Shown here piece after piece: positions 1 through 5,139 of a stretch of 21,390 nt of DNA (the stretch's first letter is position 1; each line of letters begins with the position of its first letter). A program made the translations under genes and the position numbers. The notes beneath the pieces are model-generated. The model did not search any database. It was not told where the DNA came from and saw only the letters and a list, made by a program, of their open reading frames with translations. Source of the DNA: DASPKX01 sp035627835 (GTDB lineage: Bacteria > Verrucomicrobiota > Verrucomicrobiia > Limisphaerales > SXQI01); contig DASPKX010000102.1 in the NCBI GenBank assembly GCA_035627835.1, positions 1-21,390 on the forward strand, read 5' to 3'.

Positions 1-265
1 CGCTGTTGGGGCCGTAGCGGACGTGGACGGTGCCCCCGGTCGTTTCGCGTGAGCCATGGTTGAACACGCTCAGGCCGGGGCCGATAGCCGTGCGCTGAAG
101 AATGATGCCGTTGTAATACATGCGCACAACGACTTCCACGCTTGCCGTGTTGTAGATTCGGAACTGGATCGGGACGAGAGCTGCTAAAAGCGAAGGACCA
201 GACGCAAGAAGAGCCAGCCCAAGAAGCAGCCACCGAGGAAGAGAAAGAGAGGATGATCCATACAT
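1..265 (-). CDS. Secreted phage protein, partial (possible minor coat/adsorption protein)
   Basis: An open frame starts at an ATG at 265-263 and runs off the left edge, so only the first 88 residues are visible. The N-terminus looks like a Sec signal peptide: a short polar start, a Leu-rich core (WLLLGLALLASGPSLLAA, residues 12-29), then a beta-rich stretch (VPIQFRIYNTASVEVVVRMYYNG). It follows the 88-aa coat-like gene after 13 nt, so it is probably in the same transcript downstream of the coat terminator. In filamentous phages the slot after the major coat gene usually holds the adsorption/minor coat protein (pIII-like), so a virion-tip or secreted structural role is inferred from position only. 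No strong Shine-Dalgarno is seen. No domain was recognised. Confidence 0.6.
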   Translation of the reverse strand, partial: MYGSSSLSLPRWLLLGLALLASGPSLLAALVPIQFRIYNTASVEVVVRMYYNGIILQRTAIGPGLSVFNHGSRETTGGTVHVRYGPNS

Positions 266-278
266 AAGACCGGGGTGG

Positions 279-545
279 TTAGTAGCCGTTATCGCGCTTC
301 CACTGCTCGTAGTTGCGTTCGTTTTCTTCCTTGGTGATCTGAACCGGCTGGCCGTCAGAGCCATAGGTCCAGTATTGGCCGTTGTCAGACGAACCGCTTT
401 CCTTGGGCGCGAAGCCTTCGAAGCCGAGCTTGAGAAGGACCGCGTAAGCGATCTCTGCAACGGCAACGGCGACGCAAACGGAGATGATGACGCGGGCGAA
501 TGTTCCGAGGGACTGAACCTCCGCGAGAAGATCGGCGAAACTCAT
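279..545 (-). CDS. Coat-like membrane protein, apparent paralogue of the major coat protein
   Basis: This is an 88-aa protein. The ATG at 545-543 is preferred over an upstream in-frame start because GAAAGGAACT sits directly before it. Residues 13-41 align without gaps to residues 37-65 of the neighbouring major coat protein, with 14 of 29 identical, including TFA, VAV, I, Y, V and a shared KLG ending. Unlike the coat protein it has no signal peptide. It starts at the equivalent of the mature coat N-terminus and carries an extra polar C-terminal tail (residues 42-88, rich in G, S, Y, E and N). The hydrophobic helix is residues about 16-38. A minor coat subunit or a second virion protein arising by duplication is inferred. 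It lies just after the coat terminator, so it is probably made at a lower level than the coat protein. Confidence 0.75.
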   Translation of the reverse strand: MSFADLLAEVQSLGTFARVIISVCVAVAVAEIAYAVLLKLGFEGFAPKESGSSDNGQYWTYGSDGQPVQITKEENERNYEQWKRDNGY

Positions 546-560
546 AGTTCCTTTCGAAGT

Positions 561-592
561 AAAAGGCCCCACCCCCAGAGAGGGGCAGGGCC
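561..592 (-). terminator. Rho-independent terminator after the coat gene
   Basis: Read on the minus strand, GGCCCTGCCCC and GGGGTGGGGCC form an 11-bp stem (two G-T pairs) around a short TCTCTG loop, followed immediately by TTTT. It lies between the coat stop (614) and the next start (545). A terminator just after the major coat gene is also the arrangement in M13-type phages, where it keeps coat transcripts abundant and limits transcription of the genes behind. Confidence 0.75.
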
Positions 593-613
593 AAGTTGCG
601 GAAAGCGCAGGGC

Positions 614-823
614 TTAGCCGATGGAGCTGCCGAGCTTGCGGAACACGCGGTATCCGATCTTGACGACAGCCACGCCCACGATGATAGCCAGAGTGGCGAG
701 CGCGAAGGTTTCGAGGTCGGCGATTGCGGTTGTCAGGGACTCGTCAACGGCGGCTTGAGTGGAGACAACACCAGCGGCGGCGAGCACTGGCAGGTAAAAA
801 GCCGCTTTCTTGATTTTGTTCAT
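614..823 (-). CDS. Inovirus-type major coat protein (pVIII-like)
   Basis: This 69-aa protein has the complete layout of a filamentous-phage major coat precursor. It has a basic N-terminus (MNKIKK), a hydrophobic signal core and a cleavage-like STQA site at about residues 21-24. A short acidic amphipathic part follows (VDESLTTAIADLE), then a membrane helix of about residues 40-57 and a basic C-terminus (RVFRKLG) that would face the DNA in the virion. The predicted mature chain of about 45 residues is close to the length of known inovirus coat subunits. AAAGGTCCC lies directly before the ATG. Rep is upstream across a hairpin-rich gap and a strong terminator is downstream. The call rests on architecture, since coat proteins diverge too far for reliable sequence recognition by eye. 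Confidence 0.85.
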   Translation of the reverse strand: MNKIKKAAFYLPVLAAAGVVSTQAAVDESLTTAIADLETFALATLAIIVGVAVVKIGYRVFRKLGSSIG

Positions 824-864
824 GGGACCTTTCTTTTTTGCATCTGCCGCGTTTCAAGGCCCGA

Positions 865-953
865 CCGTCAGGGAAAGGCACAGGGCGACATTGAGACACC
901 CTTACCTGACGGGGATTTCCTGAGTCTCTATCGAGAACCGCAAGTTTGCGGTT
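865..953. promoter_or_regulatory. Hairpin cluster in the rep-coat gap; candidate phage origin or packaging signal
   Basis: The 132-nt gap between rep and the coat gene holds three inverted repeats in a row. CCGTCAGG at 865-872 pairs with CCTGACGG at 905-912, with a 32-nt loop that contains further short pairing. TCTC at 925-928 pairs with GAGA at 933-936 (4-nt loop). AACCGCAA at 936-943 pairs with TTGCGGTT at 946-953 (the central two pairs would open). Filamentous phages carry their replication origins and packaging signal as hairpins in an intergenic region, so this is a good candidate. The nick site cannot be named from sequence alone. The last hairpin, next to the rep stop, could instead act as an mRNA structure. 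Confidence 0.5.
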
Positions 954-955
954 TT

Positions 956-1645
956 CTAAAGGAGGGACGGCTCAGGCTTTGGACGCGCCAACGCGCGAGG
1001 CTTGCCCTCGCACATGTCAATGCGCTCGTGGTCACGCCAGAACTTGCCCTTGAGAGAGCGGAGGTATCGGCGGTCCTGCAAGCGATCGTTTGCAGGGAAC
1101 TGGCGGAAATAGTCGTAGAGGTGCCAAGGGATTTGCTTCACACCGAGGAACTCCTGGGCGAAGCGGACGCGGTCGATAAACGCCGTCCCGGAGATTTCGA
1201 CGTTGCACTTGCGGACGCCCACGAAGTGGCCAATGCATTGCCAGCGGGCGACCCGGGCGTGCAGCTCTTTGCCAGTCTTGCGCAGGTCAGAAGAAATGTA
1301 TTTTGCAAGATAGCCGATGCTGCCGAGGTCGGCTTTCTTCGCGTGGACGCGTCCGATGCCGTAACGCTTGGCGATGCGGCGAACCTGTTGAACGCCCACA
1401 CGGATGTTCAAGAGCGTGTGCCAGTGGATGCCGTGGTTGTCGTGAAGCTCAACAACCTTCAGACCTTGAACTGTGCCTCCGTAAAGGTTCTGAATTTCGC
1501 GGAAGAAACGGGACCAGATTTGAGAGTAATACCAGTCAGGGTGGACCTGTTTGCAAGTGAAGGTCCAGAAGTAGACGTGCCGCTGCTCGTCGAAGAACTT
1601 TTGGGCTGACATGCGGAACGCGAACTCGCTTTTCGACATGAACAT
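956..1645 (-). CDS. HUH rolling-circle replication initiator (inovirus/microvirus type Rep)
   Basis: This 229-aa protein has the three HUH-endonuclease motifs in order. Motif I is FWTFTCK (residues 26-32). Motif II is HGIHWHTLL, with metal-binding His74 and His76. Motif III is GYLAKYISS, with Tyr112 as the likely nucleophile and Lys115-Tyr116 behind it. The single-tyrosine YLAKY pattern is typical of small Rep proteins of ssDNA phages and plasmids, and the size fits. It would nick the double-stranded form at the plus origin and start rolling-circle synthesis in the cytoplasm. The C-terminal tail is basic and Pro-rich. No Shine-Dalgarno is visible before the ATG at 1645, and the preceding frame stops 3 nt upstream, so translational coupling is likely. 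A second in-frame ATG follows two codons later. Confidence 0.88.
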   Translation of the reverse strand: MFMSKSEFAFRMSAQKFFDEQRHVYFWTFTCKQVHPDWYYSQIWSRFFREIQNLYGGTVQGLKVVELHDNHGIHWHTLLNIRVGVQQVRRIAKRYGIGRVHAKKADLGSIGYLAKYISSDLRKTGKELHARVARWQCIGHFVGVRKCNVEISGTAFIDRVRFAQEFLGVKQIPWHLYDYFRQFPANDRLQDRRYLRSLKGKFWRDHERIDMCEGKPRALARPKPEPSLL

Positions 1646-1648
1646 GGG

Positions 1649-1912
1649 TCAGAAGGGGTTTTCGGGAGCTGTGCCCATGAAGGAGAACAAGGGTTGAGAG
1701 ATGGGATACTTCACCCTGCGAGCACGTCGCGGTGGTGGAGTGTCAAACGGAATGGCCTCAGGGGTCGAGGTTGGACGACGAAGGCCCCCACCCTGCCCTT
1801 TCCTCCTTTTTGAAGAGTTCCCCTCGCGGTTGGCTCCGTCTCTAGGGGCGAGGATGCGGGTTTTGCGGGTGGAGGCCAAAGTGTCTTTTACAAATGAGTT
1901 AATAATAAACAA
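1649..1912 (-). CDS. Possible small basic protein, TTG start
   Basis: An 87-codon open frame fills the whole gap between the 88-aa gene and rep. Its TTG start lies 2 nt after the preceding stop and its TGA lies 3 nt before the rep ATG. This tight fit matches the packing of the rest of the block and is the main reason to list it. The product would be Arg/Lys- and Pro-rich (KRRKGQGGGLRR, PPPRRARR), possibly nucleic-acid binding, with no recognisable domain. Against it: the start is a TTG without a Shine-Dalgarno, the composition is low-complexity, and the AT-rich first 35 nt could instead be a promoter for rep and the coat gene. If it is not coding, 1646-1914 is a 269-nt intergenic region. Confidence 0.35.
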   Translation of the reverse strand: MFIINSFVKDTLASTRKTRILAPRDGANREGNSSKRRKGQGGGLRRPTSTPEAIPFDTPPPRRARRVKYPISQPLFSFMGTAPENPF

Positions 1913-1914
1913 GG

Positions 1915-2181
1915 TTAGGGCGCGGCGGGCCGCTGCGCGGCTCCGCTCGCGCCTCTTTCCTGTTGGGTCATTGCCTCGATGTTCCGCTTAATGCGGTTCT
2001 GTCGGGCTTCCGCTTGAACCGCTACCTCAGCCACGAAACGGGCCAGCTCATCCGTGAGTGCCTGCTCAAGGGATGGGGCTGTTTCTTTGCAGTCAAGAAA
2101 GCGGTCGATTCGCGCGACGCAGGCGCGTGCCATTTGCTGGGCGTTCAGCTCAGCAAGGTTGATTGTGAGGTTGATGCTCAT
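1915..2181 (-). CDS. Small helical phage protein, unknown function
   Basis: This is an 88-aa protein with no family recognised. It is predicted to be almost all helix, with many Ala, Glu, Gln and Arg (LAELNAQQMARACVARIDRF, then VAEVAVQAEARQNRIKRNIE). The tail is low-complexity (GASGAAQRPAAP). There is no membrane segment or signal peptide. The ATG at 2181 lies inside the end of the preceding zinc-type gene (32-nt overlap) and has no clear Shine-Dalgarno, which points to coupled translation. It sits in the early/replication half of the block, upstream of rep, so an accessory role in replication or regulation is the most that can be inferred. Confidence 0.6.
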   Translation of the reverse strand: MSINLTINLAELNAQQMARACVARIDRFLDCKETAPSLEQALTDELARFVAEVAVQAEARQNRIKRNIEAMTQQERGASGAAQRPAAP

Positions 2182-2380
2182 GCCATCGGGTGTAGTTAGT
2201 TGGGTTCTTGTAGCTCTGCGGAAGACAGGTTGGACAGAAGTCTTGCAGAGTGGTTAGGCCGGGAACCTTGCGGGTGACGAAGCCGTATTGGTTGGCGTGC
2301 TCGCGAACGAGATGCCTGGAGGAATCGACCGGGGGAGACTGAGAACCGCAGGCATCACAGACGAGGTATGATTGTATCAT
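2150..2380 (-). CDS. Small Cys-rich (zinc-ribbon-like) phage protein
   Basis: This is a 76-aa protein. The ATG at 2380 is chosen because GGAGAGGAGGGCGC lies directly before it. A TTG-initiated frame starting 24 nt upstream has no such site. Two Cys pairs, YLVCDACGSQS near the N-terminus and FCPTCLP near residue 50, with His residues between (SRHLVREHANQYG), suggest a zinc-binding fold. It begins with a 4-nt ATGA overlap with the 48-aa gene before it and overlaps the next gene by 32 nt. Small zinc-finger proteins are frequent in phage early regions, but no specific function can be assigned. Confidence 0.7.
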   Translation of the reverse strand: MIQSYLVCDACGSQSPPVDSSRHLVREHANQYGFVTRKVPGLTTLQDFCPTCLPQSYKNPTNYTRWHEHQPHNQPC

Positions 2381-2523
2381 GCGCCCTCCTCTCCAGAAGA
2401 ACAATAAACGGGTCCACTGTCAGGCTCCCTGTTCAGGAGGTCAGATTCGGAGGCGTTTTCGCAGTGGCGGACGGTTTGGAATCCGTCGCCGATGAGTTTT
2501 CCGCCGCAGTTGATGCAGGTCAT
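2377..2523 (-). CDS. 48-aa Cys-rich micro-protein
   Basis: This very short frame is easy to miss but well supported by its setting. GGAGGGCAGC precedes the ATG, the ATG overlaps the stop of the HTH gene as ATGA, and its own TGA overlaps the ATG of the next gene as ATGA. The protein begins MTCINCGGKLIGDGFQTVRH, with a CxxC knuckle at residues 3-6, His20-Cys21 in the middle and Cys41 near the end, so a single zinc site is plausible. The tail is acidic and polar. No family was recognised. With the following gene it forms a pair of small putative zinc proteins in one operon. Confidence 0.65.
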   Translation of the reverse strand: MTCINCGGKLIGDGFQTVRHCENASESDLLNREPDSGPVYCSSGEEGA

Positions 2524-2750
2524 GCTGCCCTCCTGCCCTGCGTGCGCGAGTTGTTCCAGCTCTTGAGCTCGTCAAGGCCGACCAGCGTCCAGCCGTTGAC
2601 GCAGATAGGGGTAAGTTTCCCCTCGTTGTTGATTAATTGCATGACTCGGGAGTAGCTTACGCCCGTCAGGTGACCAGCAAGCGAGGGGGTGACTAGACCT
2701 CCATGCTCTACGGCGAGTGCCTGGAATTGCTCAGGGGTGAGATGTTGCAT
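2520..2750 (-). CDS. Small helix-turn-helix DNA-binding protein
   Basis: This is a 76-aa protein. The segment VTPSLAGHLTGVSYSRVMQL (residues about 25-44), followed by the wing-like LTPICVNGWTLVGLDELKSW, resembles the small winged HTH of excisionase/MerR-type phage regulators. It probably acts as a transcription switch or recombination-directionality factor of the phage; this is inferred from the fold pattern only. The ATG at 2750 is preferred. Longer in-frame starts, up to 2963, would translate through the GC-rich hairpin region and overlap the previous gene, giving a Pro-rich, implausible N-terminus. Its stop overlaps the 48-aa gene start as ATGA. Confidence 0.65.
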   Translation of the reverse strand: MQHLTPEQFQALAVEHGGLVTPSLAGHLTGVSYSRVMQLINNEGKLTPICVNGWTLVGLDELKSWNNSRTQGRRAA

Positions 2751-2780
2751 ACGAAGTAATGAAGCCCTTGGAGTGAGTGC

Positions 2781-2809
2781 CGGGGCCGGGGGGATTACCC
2801 CCGGCCTCG
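2781..2809. repeat. Strong GC-rich hairpin upstream of the HTH gene
   Basis: GGCCGGGGG (2784-2792) and CCCCCGGCC (2798-2806) are perfect arms around a 5-nt loop. Three more pairs, one of them G-T, extend the stem to 12 bp (2781-2809). No T-run follows on either strand, so it is not a classical terminator. A second dyad, TCGGGGG (2842-2848) with CCCCCGA (2875-2881), lies just upstream. Together they fill the 131-nt gap between the 106-aa and 76-aa genes. Possible roles are a packaging or origin hairpin, or an attenuator. Confidence 0.6.
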
Positions 2810-2881
2810 GGGTCACATGGCCCAATAGTGACGCCATCGTCTCGGGGGGACAGTGATAGGCCAGTTCAAGACGACCCCCGA

Positions 2882-3202
2882 TTAAGCTGCTAAAGGATGG
2901 AGCTTGCCCCCAGCTTTGTAAACCCCCTTGTCCTTCGTGAAGCTTTCGATCACCAGGACGCATTGGGAGCCTTTCTTGAATGGCGGTTGCCAGTCAGTGA
3001 GGTTTTGCTCATCGGGAACGCGCTCCCCGATCTGGACAGCGTTATTGCCAGCTTCCACGTTGTGCGTGATGAGCTTCATCGTGGCACTACGGCCAGTGGT
3101 TTTGTCGCGGTAAGTGATGGTCTCAGCTTTGCCGCTACGGTATTCGACAAGGGCCAGTGGCGTGCCTTGTTCGATCATTTTTTGCATCTCTGCTTTTGTC
3201 AT
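2882..3202 (-). CDS. Phage protein, candidate single-stranded-DNA-binding protein
   Basis: This is a 106-aa protein without signal peptide or membrane segment. After an N-terminal helix (AEMQKMIEQG) it looks beta-rich: TPLALVEYRSGKAETITYRD, then a polar middle, then GSQCVLVIESFTKDKGVYKA ending in KLHPL. Alternating hydrophobic and basic strands of this size suit a small OB-fold protein, and filamentous phages encode a pV-like ssDNA-binding protein of about this length near the replication genes. The assignment is by size, predicted secondary structure and position only, and no diagnostic motif exists. The start lies 3 nt after the previous stop, with no clear Shine-Dalgarno, which suggests coupling. 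Confidence 0.6.
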   Translation of the reverse strand: MTKAEMQKMIEQGTPLALVEYRSGKAETITYRDKTTGRSATMKLITHNVEAGNNAVQIGERVPDEQNLTDWQPPFKKGSQCVLVIESFTKDKGVYKAGGKLHPLAA

Positions 3203-3205
3203 TTT

Positions 3206-3808
3206 TTAGTTAGCTTTTGGTGCTTCTTTTTTTGGCTCTTTTTTGGGTTCGTTTCTTTTGACCGTGACGAGCCAGTGTCCCACGGTGAAATCCTTTGCGC
3301 CCTTGACCGCGCTTTCGTGCCAGACAAAGAGGTTGTGCCCGTTGCTGGCGAAGTAGTTTTCGGGAGGGGTGGCGTCCATTGTGAACGCTGAAAAGGTGGC
3401 AAGGAATCGGCGCCATTGGAGCAGCTGGCGGCTTTCGTCGGTTTTGCCCGTGTCAACTTCCCTTGCGCGGCGCAGGAGGGGCTTAAAGCCGATGAGGTCC
3501 TTCTTGAACATGGCCCATATCTCGGGGGAGACGAAGGCGACCCGCTTGATTTCGCTGATGCGTGACTTTGGATAACCCGCTTCCGACAGGGCTTCGGTCA
3601 CCATGCGGGGCAGGAGTTGGTGACGACGGATATACTCGCAGATCGCGAGGTATCGGCTCTTGAGCTTGGCCTCAGCCTTGAGAGCCTGTTTTGCTATTGT
3701 GACGAGTCTTGCTACTTCCGGCGCATGCTCAGATTTTTGAGCACGTTTTGGACCGCGCATATATTGTGCGAAACAACGCTTCCGCGTGGTGCGTGGATAG
3801 GAGGTCAT
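3206..3808 (-). CDS. Basic phage protein of unknown function, first gene of the block
   Basis: This 200-aa protein was not recognised. The first 70 residues are strongly basic (RTTRKRCFAQYMRGPKRAQK, then AKQALKAEAKLKSRYLAICE). The centre (LPRMVTEALSEAGYPKSRIS) could be a helix-turn-helix-like segment, and the last 20 residues are a Lys/Pro/Glu-rich tail. There is no signal peptide or membrane segment, so it is a cytoplasmic protein that may bind nucleic acid. AAGG lies very close to the ATG at 3808. A second in-frame ATG 16 codons later has no better site. It is the promoter-proximal gene of the phage block, where replication or regulatory functions would be expected. Confidence 0.65.
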   Translation of the reverse strand: MTSYPRTTRKRCFAQYMRGPKRAQKSEHAPEVARLVTIAKQALKAEAKLKSRYLAICEYIRRHQLLPRMVTEALSEAGYPKSRISEIKRVAFVSPEIWAMFKKDLIGFKPLLRRAREVDTGKTDESRQLLQWRRFLATFSAFTMDATPPENYFASNGHNLFVWHESAVKGAKDFTVGHWLVTVKRNEPKKEPKKEAPKAN

Positions 3809-3887
3809 GACCTTGGGGGCAATCGGGATTGTAGGACAAACCGCATGCTAACTGAGCCCAGTCGTCTCGAAGCCCGTTTCGGACACC
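3809..3887. other. Junction between prophage block and lepB
   Basis: This 79-nt gap separates the last host gene from the first phage gene, and all flanking genes are on the minus strand. TACAAT (minus strand, 3828-3833) is a possible -10 box about 20 nt before the phage start codon, but no good -35 is seen. A weak CGAA/TTCG hairpin lies after the lepB stop without a T-run. The right phage attachment end should lie here. No convincing XerCD dif-like site or tRNA end was found. Confidence 0.4.
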
Positions 3888-5072
3888 TTAGCGGTAACCC
3901 CACCCGAATCGGTCGGTAATTGGCCAGTAAACGAAAAAGGCACGGCCGATGACGTTCTCCTGCGGCAAGTCACCCCATGAACGGGAATCCCAACTCGCTA
4001 AGGTATTGTCGCCCATCGCCAGATAGTGCTTGGGACGAATCTCGAATGGTTCACTCGATCCGCTCTCGAAATGGTATGCCCCGACCTGCGGCACACCCAG
4101 CCTGACGGCGGTTTTTTGATTCGCATGGCCAATGTATGCGGGGTTGGTCTCACCGTTGTAGCCGTAAACGTGCTCGAAATGCCGGTCTGACGCCGTAAGC
4201 TCACGACCGTCGATAACGAGATGGTTCTGATCGTTGATGGTGACTTTTTCCCCAGGCATGCCAACCAGACGTTTGATGTAGAGTTGGTCACCCTGGCCAG
4301 CACGCATGGACATGCCTTCGATGCCACGGGTCTTAAACACGATGATCTCGCCGCGGTTTGGACGGCGGAAATTGTAAGTAAATCGATCGATGAGCAGATG
4401 ATCACCGGCATTGACGCGGAGCTTAATAACATCCTGTCCCGCGCGGTATGGAACCCCGGGCGCCAACTCAGCTCTTGCGCGAATATCGTCCGGAACAAAC
4501 CAAAGCGTGTGCCAAACGCCCCCGATCCGAAAACGCTGCCGTTTGATGAACGGAAACACGGTCTTAGGCTCTTCTGCGGCTTCAAGTTCGCCGTCGACCT
4601 TCGCGACTAGATGGAAATGTTGGATGCCCTTAGTCCAATATAAACCGAACCGCTGGATGAAATTGGGGATCGGAGTGTCCGTGCCCATGAGCGATTGATG
4701 GGTTATGCCAAAGAGAGTCGGCTGCATGGACCCAGTCGGAATCTTCGTAAGCTGCAGGAAGAAGGTCGTGAATCCGAAGATCACAACAACCGCGACCAGG
4801 AACTCTTTTACGTTCTCACGAGCGACCGCATTCGGATAAGCCCGGAAGCGGTTGATCGCGACGTTCTCAACCTTTTTCATCTGGCTGAGAATTTCGGTTT
4901 TGCCGGCGCCGGAGCGAATGGCGGCTTGGAGTTCGTCGTTCGCGGCTCGAATCTCTCCTTGAGCTTCGGGCGTGAGCAAATCCTCCTGCTCGTGCAGGAC
5001 GCGCTCAATGGATTTCCGCAACTGAACGGCTTTGCGAACAGTCCCGGACGTAAGCCAACGCACAAAGCTCAT
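3888..5072 (-). CDS. lepB: Signal peptidase I with N-terminal coiled-coil extension
   Basis: This is a 394-aa membrane serine protease that removes signal peptides from exported preproteins. The catalytic Ser115 lies in IPTGSMQPTL right after the transmembrane helix (residues about 91-108). The general base Lys267 lies in YIKRLVGMPGE. The C-terminal box MGDN (353-356) with DSRSWG (362-367) is intact. The active domain faces the periplasm. The protein is longer than usual. Residues 11-75 are a charged, helical, probably coiled-coil segment ahead of the membrane helix, and there is an extra region between the Ser box and GDHLLIDR (about residues 125-220). AAGGG lies 9 nt before the ATG. It follows lepA by 67 nt, the classical lepA-lepB operon order. 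Confidence 0.95.
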   Translation of the reverse strand: MSFVRWLTSGTVRKAVQLRKSIERVLHEQEDLLTPEAQGEIRAANDELQAAIRSGAGKTEILSQMKKVENVAINRFRAYPNAVARENVKEFLVAVVVIFGFTTFFLQLTKIPTGSMQPTLFGITHQSLMGTDTPIPNFIQRFGLYWTKGIQHFHLVAKVDGELEAAEEPKTVFPFIKRQRFRIGGVWHTLWFVPDDIRARAELAPGVPYRAGQDVIKLRVNAGDHLLIDRFTYNFRRPNRGEIIVFKTRGIEGMSMRAGQGDQLYIKRLVGMPGEKVTINDQNHLVIDGRELTASDRHFEHVYGYNGETNPAYIGHANQKTAVRLGVPQVGAYHFESGSSEPFEIRPKHYLAMGDNTLASWDSRSWGDLPQENVIGRAFFVYWPITDRFGWGYR

Positions 5073-5139
5073 GATGAACGACCCTTAAGAGACCACAGTT
5101 TCACCCACGTTGTTCAAGCTGGACGCCAGAGATGCTGCC

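Noticed and set aside
936..953. Terminator for plus-strand transcription
   Set aside because: The hairpin is followed by TTTT on the plus strand, but no plus-strand gene ends there. The loop is only 2 nt, and it fits better as part of the phage hairpin cluster.
596..1609. Long 337-codon plus-strand open frame
   Set aside because: It lies antisense to the coat gene and Rep, whose motifs are unmistakable. The translation has no domain and no ribosome-binding site, so it is a high-GC shadow frame.
2520..2963. Longer 147-aa form of the HTH protein
   Set aside because: It would overlap the previous gene by 80 nt and translate through the GC-rich hairpins into a Pro/Gly-rich N-terminus. The short form from 2750 holds the whole HTH.
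2897..3391. 164-codon plus-strand open frame
   Set aside because: It is antisense to the 106-aa and 200-aa phage genes and mirrors their low-complexity tails; there is no independent support.
3809..3887. XerCD dif-like attachment site
   Set aside because: The segment was compared by eye with the dif consensus; no pair of half-sites with the expected spacer was found.
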